Below are positions 1 to 10,300 of a stretch of DNA of 55,142 bases, piece after piece (the first letter of the stretch is position 1; each line of letters begins with the position of its first letter). The stretch covers positions 1,329,636-1,384,777 of the forward strand of contig FN649734.1 in NCBI GenBank assembly GCA_000310025.1, in the 5' to 3' direction. The translations under genes and the position numbers were made by a program. The notes under the pieces are model-generated. The model was not told the DNA's origin and made no database searches. It was given only the letters and a program-made list of their open reading frames with translations. The DNA is from Ectocarpus siliculosus (Eukaryota > Sar > Phaeophyceae > Ectocarpales > Ectocarpaceae).

Positions 1-1168
1 TTTTTAAGTTTTCCTCACTCACATACATGGATTGACATTTCTCAGCTCACACAGACCCCACAGCAGTCACCACTGGCTTCAAAGACGCCTACAGTAGGCG
101 TGGTGCGTACAGCCTTCAAGTTCTGGTGACGACCCGACAATCATGGAAGGAGAACTCTGTGGTGATGTGCTGAGAGGTCTGTCTTTTGGTCGAAATCAGG
201 GGGGGGGCAAACACCCCCTAGTATTTTCATGCAAGCCCTCGTATGTAGCCGGTGATCCATAGTTCGGTGTAAAGGACAAATCCGGGAAGTGGTGTTTGGG
301 CTTCATAGCTATTGTTTACATATTATATGTAGCCTTGGTGTCAGTCAACCTACAAATTCAATGGATCTTGACGAGTCTCGACTACAGCAGATAGACCAGT
401 CTATGTCGGTCTCGACGGTAGATCTATAGACTATGTTCCCTGATCCCGGTGCACCTCTGTGGTGCATGTATTCCCTTGAAGGATTGCAGAAAGTCTTCAG
501 TCTTGTTCCTTGTTTTTCTTGAGGGGCCTCTCGACATGGACTAGACTAGATCGACTAATGTTCAGGATATCGCCCTCCTTCGATGCAAAAGGCCCTCGCA
601 TACAACCGTTCGTTCGATAGGCGGCCAAGTCCAGCATATTGCCATCTGATACCATCAGCGAGTTGATCAGCAGCCACCCGTTACAGCGGAGATCATCCAT
701 CAACTTGTGGCCAATTCCCGTGTGTGTCGGATGACAGTCCCGTAGTGACGTTTCGGCGCGCTCGGGAATAATGACCTGGTGCTACAGTTCCGCCGCATAG
801 GTGCCATGAAATTGGTGTGAAACACAAGATTCGAGCCCCGGACAAATGTTTATAGCCCGAGGTAGGTCTGAGGTAGGATCGGCCTTCGTCGACCGTGCTA
901 CAGTTGTATCACACAACGCAGTTGATGTCAGAAAGGGGGATTTGATCACCCCAAGACTAATGGTACAGTCAGACAGTCCACAGCGCTGTTTATTTGCCAA
1001 GTGCGGGATAAAAAATATTGCATGCAGCCTTTCTGCATCTTGCCATCTTCCTACAGATGACTACAGACTACATATTTTTTCGTCCAACAGAGACACACGG
1101 GGTATACTGTAGCCTAGTCGGTTCGGTGAGCTGATCGACGAACTTCATCCCTTTGGGCGTCGTCACAG
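1..1168. other. No recognisable gene; upstream flank
   Basis: Only short open frames with no family resemblance. A CT/CTAGTATT-rich stretch and a run of Gs (about 200-208) are seen. If 1178 is the true start of the 7TM-RGS gene, its promoter should lie here, but no clear TATA or initiator element stands out. Confidence 0.5.
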
Positions 1169-1390
1169 GTGGCCGTCATGAAGTCCGCCGGAGAATGGAC
1201 AATCGATGTGATCCTCTTGGTGTTGATGACGCTGTACGCCTTCTACGCCTCCTTCCATATGGCAGCCATGTGGAAATTGAGAAGGGAATTCTATATAGCT
1301 CTGAGGTACGAGGGGTACGACGGTGTCCGGTTTTTCCAGACGGTCGGAGTAGTACTTCGTGACGCCTTGCGGAGTACACAGGCACAGTAG
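1169..1390 (+). CDS. Putative first exon of the 7TM-RGS gene (TM1)
   Basis: An in-frame stop lies at 1127, and ATG 1178 is the first methionine. The peptide starts MKSAGEWTIDVILLVLMTLY, then has LRREFYIALR, which resembles the basic segment after TM1 in 7TM-RGS proteins. A donor (CTGAG then GTACGA) at 1306 would end the exon in phase 2. The open frame runs on to 1390, but that stretch is probably intron. The exon is 6.5 kb from the next recognised one. It is assigned to the gene only by strand, topology and likeness. Confidence 0.45.
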   Translation: MAVMKSAGEWTIDVILLVLMTLYAFYASFHMAAMWKLRREFYIALRYEGYDGVRFFQTVGVVLRDALRSTQAQ

Positions 1391-4300
1391 CTGGGCGATG
1401 AGAGTTGACATCGAATATGCTACCACCCGCATGTGGCCGTATGTAGGAAACTGAAGACCTTGGTCTCCCTCCTACCCCGACTTTTCCTTCATCAGAACCC
1501 ACCCCCTGGGTTCAGCGGTAAAGACTAATTCTCAAACATCGTCTCACTTCCTTACCCCATCGCTCAGGAAGGCTAACAAGACTATCTAGTCTACAAGTGA
1601 TTGTATTTCGATTGTATTCTTTGCTCTCAGCTCGAGATAACTTAACCCTTTTGAGTCTTCAGGCGTTCTCACTGATCATTGATTGATCATTTGCACATGC
1701 TGGTGTAGTGGCAAGTCGTGGAGTTGCCGCCCTGCAGCCCTTCGCGCCGTGTATTGGCAAGTCCATAGGTGTGTCTAGATTATTAGCACCCGCGCTAACC
1801 GGCTGACCAACGAAGAGACTTCAGTGACAGCGGGTAATCTCAAGGTCTCGGGAATGGGAATGGGGCCAATCAATGCCAAATCATGAATCTCTCAACGTAT
1901 GCACATGCCAATGAACGCGTGTGTGCATACATACATACATACATACATACATACATACACATACATACATACACATACATACATACATACATACAAGTTT
2001 TTTGGCGGCTTACGCCGCCACGCCCAATGGAGCGAGTCCCAAGGTACACGGGGATGGTACGTGTGGGGATCGTGGAAGGTTAAATGGAAGTTATGTGTCG
2101 TTGAGGATGCCCGTTTGACGTGCATGTCTGTCGCGTGACAACATGTTGGCACGTAGACATAAACTGTATTAATGCAATCGACACGCTCAGACATACGCCA
2201 AATCCTACATGGCGACACCACACATACGATCGCAACCACCTAAAGACACACCAACGACCATGAAGGGTCGAACTCCCACGCTACTGACGCAACAAAGGAC
2301 ATACACACACCAAGATCGAACTTATATAAGCGGCAAAGCGGCAACGCTCGATCCCACCCAAAGACACGACACAGAACTCTCACGCTTGTGACGCAACAAA
2401 ACGACACCAATAGTCGACAACGATCGCACCCGCGTAAAGACACGCCTACGACGATGCAGGATAGAACTCTCACGCTTCTGACGCAACAAAGGACATCCTC
2501 ACACCAAGCTCGACACCAATAGGAGACAACGATCGCACCCACCTGAAGACATGCCTACGAACATGAAGTGTGGCACTCACACGGATCTGAAGCAACAAAG
2601 GACATTCTCACACCAGGCGTGTACCTCAATACGCAACTCCGACATACACTGGACACATTACTCTAACGCGATAGGCCTTTTGCCTCAATCCACCCGCCGT
2701 CGGCGCATTGGTTGGGATGGCGGGCATTAGCCTGGCCATTTGCGTGTGCGTTTTCGTCTGTGTCGTGTAGCCCAGGCGGCCCCATGTCTCGTCGGGTGTT
2801 GTTGCTGGTGTCGGTTGCGTGCATGTATCCGATGAAGTCGATGTACGAAGGCGGCAAGGACGGGGAATTGTTGGTAGAGTCAGTTGCAGCATCTACGAAT
2901 GACGGGAATGTGATGTTAGCGACGAACGCGGCGCGGTTCAACGATCCTCGCAATCGTGATGATAATGCGAGACACATGATAGATGATCGCTCCTGGGCAC
3001 GACTAAGTGCGACGTAACTGACCATGAGTGAAAACGTCAGCTCTCAAGTCAAGACCTATCTTGGAGAGTGTCTGTCCTTGACTTTTGTTGATGGTTAGCG
3101 CGTAGCACACTCGTAGTGGAAGTTGCAATCGCGAGAAAGCAATACCGTTGCTGCCGACTTTAGTCTTGAAGCGAATACGTGGGATGAGAACGAGCGTTGA
3201 GAGACCGTCTAGTAGTTCTACATGCACAATTCCTGTTGAGTATCCACGAACGATAGCCTTCTGACCATTGACGAAGCCCTGCTTGAAGTTTAGGTTTCGT
3301 GTGATCATCACCATGCAATTCAGTTTCAAATCCAAGGCATGAGGCGGTACACCAGAAACGTCAATAGCGTGGAGGTCAGCTGCGGCAACGAAACCCATAC
3401 CATCGTCAGTCGCGTCAGGATCGACGGTGTCACAACTGTATGCTGTGAGAAGGTCTCAACTGGAAGGATGTCAAGGACGTGTGCGTTAATGGTCGTCTAT
3501 GGGTGGCGTTTTGGTTGACGAAAGGATTGGCTCTCGCCTTGAACTCAGTCGGGTCGGCGGCGAGAAAAAAAAACAAAATGCACGAAGAATCGGCACGCAT
3601 CAGTAAACCTCACCCCAATCCTGGCGTCCTCGGCCTCAACCTTCTCGATGAACCGGAAGGCCTGCTTGCCGTCCCTGCTGAGCTTGATCTTCAGCCCGAA
3701 GCAGTCCTTCCCACTTGTAGTGTTTGTTGACGTACGCTGAACATGAAACGAAAACGACACAAGAAGGGAAGAAAGAGCGGAGGAGGCAAAATGAAGAAGG
3801 ACCGCCCGGAAGAAAAACCACAAAGGACGACCGCAAAGTAATAAAGCATACGTTGAACGCAAGACAAAACACCACACCGCACCGCTCTATTCCACATGTG
3901 TTTCGACGTCTGTACAGCAGCGGCGGCAGTAGTTTAATAAGCGGCATACGGAAAAACAACGAAGTAAAACCGAAACAAAGTCGCCTACGGAAAAACAACG
4001 AAGCGCGCCGCGCCCAGTCAAACAAACAATACGAAGACAATACGAAGCGAACTAAAATAAGCAGAGACATGAATGACATCACAACACGAATCGAGAAGGG
4101 AATAGATCACACGCACGTTGCTTGCCGCTCTTAGTCTTGACGCCGTTAGGATTGGGTATGCCCAAGCAGAGGACGCCGGGCTTGATGTCCGACAGGCAAG
4201 TTGTGCAGGGCGAAGGCGCGGACAGGATGCTGATCTTGACGTCCCGAAATTTTCACAGCCTCCGAAGGTCGCACAACAGCGAGTCACGTTGGCTGACGGG

Positions 4301-7300
4301 CAGAGGGCGCACTTGCCGATGACCTCACCGAGAGTGTAGTCAGCTGTCTTCCGCTTGGTGCTGGGCGGAGTAGACGCAAAAATGTTGCGCGACGCCATGC
4401 ATACTCGAGTGCGCGAGAGAATGGTGTGGGATGGAGTGGGAGCTTGCGCGGACGGCGCGAGGGCGCGCGTGAGCGGGAGCGAAAAACCTAAGAAGATCTA
4501 CCGAACCTCACCGCCCGTTGACCGAACGCCGATGGATTCCGGAAAAAGATTCCGGAAAAAGATATTCATATGAGAAAATATAAAGATATGTTATTCATAT
4601 GAGAAAAGAGCCGCACACACGTACGTGCAAAAATATGTGTGACACACGTGTAAAAATTATAGGTATTATTGTGTGTGTGACAGAGGGAGATAGAGAGAGA
4701 CAGAAAAAGAGACAGGAAACAAATGAGAGAGGGAGAAGGATTCCGGAAAAAGATTCCGGAAAAAGATATTCATATTATGAGAAAAGATAAAGAAAATGTT
4801 ATTCATATGAGAAAAGAGCCGCACACACGTGCAAAATATGTGTGACACACGTGTAAAAATTATAGGTATTATTGTGTGTGTGACAGAGGGAGATAGAGAG
4901 AGACAGAAAAAGAGAGAAAGGAAACAAATGAGAGAGGGAGAAGGCAGAGAAAGACACACAGACAGACACAGAGACGGAGAGAGAATCACAGATAGAAACA
5001 GACAGAGAGAGAAACGGGAAAAAAATAAATATACCTTGTACCATAAAAATAAAGTTGTACCGCCCATTCGGACTCTGGTTCCGATTCTAATTCCGAGAGA
5101 GGAGAGAGAGAAAAAGCGCCGAAGAGAGAGAGAGAGAGAGAGAGAGCGTCTCTCACGACTCGACGGACGGCGAGACAGCGAGACCGGTAGAGAAAAAAGA
5201 AGGCAGAGACGAACGGAATGGCATTGGAGAGGACGATAGAGCACATCGGACCGAAGGAACTGCGCTCCGAGCGTCAAAATTGCGAAAACTGCAAAATGCG
5301 AAATGCCGGCCTGTCAGCGCTCGAACGGTCCGGACTGCACTCTGAAACCAAGTGAATAAGCGTGGTGGCCTGAGAGCGCTCGAGAGAGCGTTTCCCGGCC
5401 CGGAGAAAATGCTGCGATTCTAGGAAAAAGATAAATGAAATAACTGTTACATACACACATACATACATACATACATACATATGTGTTCTTTCGCAGCACC
5501 ACACATACACTCGCCCGAACGTAGGAAGCCACTGCTGCAAAGAGCAGAGGGCAGCAAAAGGGAGGGGTATTGCAATCCCTGCCGAAGCCCACAGATATCG
5601 AGGATATCGTGGTTCCCAACAATTTGAAAATCGTTCCCAAGATCCAGCAGTCATTGTGTCAGCAGCTACAACGAACGCTACAACAACACTACTACTACTG
5701 CTGTAGACGAGTAAAACATATCAGCAACACATCCACACTCGTAGCGCCACACATACCACCCTCGCCCGAACCTAGGAAACCACGAGGTACAGGTGCGAGC
5801 TGGTGGATGTGCTTGTTGTTTGAAAAACACAGGAGCTCTAGAGAGCTGGCAGGGCACATTTCGGGGGGGGACAGAGAACAGAGAAGTACAGAAGTACAAA
5901 TACACAAATACCCAAATACCAGCTATGGGTCTTCACGGATCATTTTGCCCTCTCTGGACTGATCATTTACAACATACCGAAAATAGACTAGTTGAGGCAG
6001 CTAGACGACTGATCATTTCAAAGTGTACACAGCTAACCTGCCCTACTGACCGCAGCGCGACCACCCATCAACCCTTCTACGACCCTGTCTGTGGCCACCA
6101 CCCTGTCGCCGGCTTCTCTCATGGCCTACAGGTGGAGATAGCTGTTGCGTGTGCAGAAGTACACTGGGTCTTTCTCTGCACTTGTCTCTCTCCCGCTCGC
6201 TCTCGCTCTCATTTTTTTTTTGGCGCAAAAACAAAATCTGCCAGCAGTACAGCCTAGACCCAAAGGGGTTGATGTAAGTATTGGGTTTGGTTGAGGCCTC
6301 CAGCGCCGCGGCTTGCGGTCCCGCTCATACTTCCGTGTCCGTTGTGTCAAAGAGATCGTAAAGTCGGCTGGTTGAATAACTCAAACTTTCCTATTGCCGT
6401 GTACCTGCATAGCTAACGACGAATGCATGCCGCAAAGTTGGCCTCGAATGCCGGCGACAGTGGAACGTCGTTGGGCATTGAAGGTAGGCGCCCGCTTCTT
6501 CGACGGCCGGCGCCGGAGGCTGATCAGGGTTTGCCCTAGTAGCTGGCATTCGGGAACTTGTCTTACTCTCCCCCGTCTTATCTCGGATTTCGTGGTAGGG
6601 AGGTTCGTGAGCTGCATCTCTAAATTCCACACTTTTCCGGCGCAAACGCCTCCCCCCATTTGTCGTTCCGACCGGGGCTCGTCGAGGCCCCGATAATACG
6701 GGAAGAGTTTGGAGACTGTTCCCGAACCATCTCTGACTATCCCTGAGAGGTACACCTTATCGAGGGAAGAATGATGCCTCTCAGATCACTGTATGGTCTA
6801 GTTGTCAGTAATTTCGAACGGATTCATGCGAGTGACCACACGGACATGCAAACATTTATAGTCCATGACCCCACGTGCTTTCGCACTGTGAATAATAACA
6901 CGAACACATAACCTCGTGTGTACGAGACTTATCGTTCACTGCGTGCATGCGATCACAAACTCAGGCGGGTCCCAAACACACACACCACCTCCGATACATT
7001 CTGGCCCCACCACCTTCACCGGGCGGAGGGGCACCTATATATTCACAGGATGGTCGTCATCGCACTACCTTTATTTGAAAATAGCATGGACTGCCCTCTT
7101 TTTTTCTCCGACTACGGATTGGTGGTACCACCCCGGTGATCGGGTCAGTTGCGCACAGTTGGCACATGTTCACCCACAGTCAGCCGTACTCACCTTTCGG
7201 CGTCGTGGAGGAGATTGTGCAACACACACCCGTATTTTTATTTACTGGAAGGAGCCGCACAAGGGTTACCCAATCGATAGCGTCCTCGCGTTATCAGAGT

Positions 7301-10300
7301 TAGCCTGCGATTTCTCTTCTACACTACAAGAACTCAGCTTCCCATGATTCACCAGTTTCTTGTCACGCAAAACGTCGGAGGAACGATCCAAAGTGTTGGC
7401 TTGAAGTTCAGGCACAGATATCAAACCAACACGTCGGGACTTTTCGCCGACGGGTGGTAGCACCGACCTTGCGAGAGGTAGGACCACTATTTGATCAGGA
7501 ATCCGTGAGGGAACACAATATATGAAGGTAGGGGACGGAACCCCCCCAGTGTCCCATCCCGTGCGCAATTGCTCTGAACCCCATAAAAATAGATATTTGA
7601 CACTACGCGGTCACACATCATGTAACTATTTGGTATTACTGCATCCCATACGATTTCGTCCGTTTGTGACCTAGAAGCGTTCCTCACATACGTGTTGTTT
7701 TCCCGACCCTCCCCCTTCACAATACAGATCGCCCCTGCTAGCGTGCATCTGTGGTGCATGCAGATGTGTACGTTCTTGCATCACGACGTTTTCTGCAGTG
7801 TTCGACGGGCTTGGGGTTACCCACGGCGTCTTCGGGGCTGTTAAGTTGATCGCCATCCCAGCCCTGTTGGTCGGAAATAGCGCGCTGATCGCTTGGGTGA
7901 TCCGGCTGCTGGTGCTGTACGACCCACAGAAAAGGAAGGCCTGGGGGAGCCTTGTCAATGAGAAACGCGCCGCCCGTGCTCTTTGCTGGACCGTCGTAGG
8001 AATGGAAGCTGCTATCTGGGCTGCAGTTGCGGTTTACCGGACAGGTAAGTAATTCGTGGAGATTTGCTTCAGCACCTCTCGATTTTAAGAACGCATCGCG
8101 TGAAATCGTTGGGCGACATGTCGAGATACTCACCGCCACACAACCAGGCGCTCCATGACAGTCCGAAGGGCGTCAAACTGCAGAAAAAGTAGGGGATTTT
8201 GGCTGATTCGCCCACTGGCGGGCGTACGCACACCCACTACTTAAGGCCACGTGATTCGGGTCTTCCGTGATATTTATTGTTCAGGACTGCCGCTGTCGTG
8301 AGGTGGATGGAACCCCTTGGCGTACTTTTCGTCACCGTAGCATCGATATTTCTCGCGAACCGCGTGAGAAAAGTTCAAGCCATTGAGCGTTTGTCTCGGG
8401 ATGCTCTCCACCTGGCGGCATACTTGATCGTGACGTTTCGTGAGTGACAAAAGTACTTCGTTATCCCAGTTGTCTTAGTAATACGCTCGTCACCGACAAT
8501 TCGGCAAAATTTTGTGTGTTTTGTGGCAACATTGCCTCGACATTGACCTGAGCGGAGTCTTGCGTGAGTGTAGTTCAAAGCAAAAACAATTGAACCCTGA
8601 TCCCACGTCTGGCCGAACGAGCTTTGTGTACCTGGTGGGTGATCATGCAGGAGGAAAAAAAGCTTGAAAACCACGGTCGGTACACATGGAAGCATGATTG
8701 CTGGAAAAATTTCGGGAACTGTGCATGTACTCGGGTTAGCCACCACAGACTATGGGCGAACCCATATCGCAGCCAAAGCATTTCCCCGTGATACCTCCCT
8801 CGGTTTTAGTCCGTTCGGAACTTGCGCATTAATACCGATCAGTTCGCGGCATTCGTGTTGTATTGCTTGCCCACGCATGTTGCGTGTTTGGCTTGGCGTC
8901 AGTTGTCACAGGACTTATCTTAGGGACTCCTGGACTGCCCGCGATAGTACTCAAGTACTGGGTCCTCTTCCTCGCGATCTCCAAATTTGGTTTGGTCTCG
9001 TGGACAATGTGAGCAGTCATACTGACCCGCCCGCCCTCCGCCCCAAGCCCGCTGTACATCTGCAAATCGCAAAGTCGCGTGGTGCTGGTAGCATAGTTCC
9101 CCCACCCCCTCTTCTGCGCACCCCCCCCGGTGTTTGCCATCGGGGTTGGGTTTTCGTCGCTTGGCAACGACGTTGTAAAACAAGCCCCCCACTCGGTGTT
9201 TGCCGTCGGGATGGGGTTTTCGTCACTTGGCAACGACGTTGTAAAAGAAGCCAATTCACTTCGTGAACTCGGCAACCAGGTTACCGTTTTTTTTTTTACC
9301 TCTGTTTTTTTTTTGGCGGTAACCATAATCGTGGTCGAGTAGATCATGTTGTGCGGGGTGGAGAAACCTCACTCCGCGCAAGGGGGATGATCGCACCACG
9401 TTGTGTTAAAATGGTCAAGCTTCCTCGAGGCAGCTACACAGTGCTTATAACTGTCTCTGGAAGTGAACGCACCAGAAAATATATTAAGTCATACGCAGCT
9501 GTCATCCGTACGCAAGGAAGTAAGCACAAGATGCCGAACACCCTTAGCAGGATGCAGCTCACCCTTCATGCGACTCGCCGAATACCTCACGGTGCTTCGC
9601 GCTTGGCGATGTGAGAGCCTGGTCCGGTGAGAACCCGGCGTGCTCCGTCCCGGCTTTGTAGGGATGCGAGGTCAATGGTCTAACGACTACGGCATGCACG
9701 ACTATGAGTACACCCCCCTCTTCTGCGCAGTAGTCTAGGCACAAGTGTACGTGCAGTCCGGGTCAGCCAGAACGGTAGGGGTGCTTCGTTGGGATACTGT
9801 CCTTATCACACGTGCCGCCTCCAGTCGGAAAATTGTCTCGACAGTCTTGTACATTGCTTATTGTTGCCGTTGTCGGTAACGACAGCTAAACTCGCAGCGG
9901 CCCTTCGAAGCACCTCCTCTTGATTGCACTGTACATGCGTTTGTTTCACAACGGTGACTGTCCAGCAACGTCAAACCGGTGCGAGAGTTCCTGCGGAACA
10001 CGAATGGCGAGAAGCAGCACAGTCTAATAGGCTGGTGGGGCTCCTTGGGACGAACAGGGCGCCAACAGAGCATGTCCCGCGTGGCTTGTTCTTCTGCGGG
10101 TACGACGGGAATTGCAAAAACGACACTGAGCAGGCTGGGAAGCGGCGATATTCACGTCAATGAGGGCCCGCTGGCAACCATTATGGGTTTCGTTCCTCTG
10201 AAGCAGGCCTTCGGGGAGTTTTGTAGGAAGGGGCTGTGCAGTGAGGTACACAAGCGCATGCACGTGTGTACCATCCTCAAATACTGCAGACTGTCCCAGC

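Noticed and set aside
1169-1502. Several overlapping open frames on both strands near 1160-1500
   Set aside because: Only the plus frame with a transmembrane segment and a donor at 1306 fits a gene; the others are shadows.
4666-5277. 203-codon minus-strand frame rich in Ser/Leu/Cys
   Set aside because: Produced by the GAGA-rich tract and the 204-bp duplication, not by a gene.
9160-9260. ACGACGTTGTAAAAC resembles the lacZ-alpha/M13 primer region, suggesting vector contamination
   Set aside because: Only about 15 bases match. The word is part of a 64-bp repeat present five times with unrelated flanks, so it is native repeat sequence.
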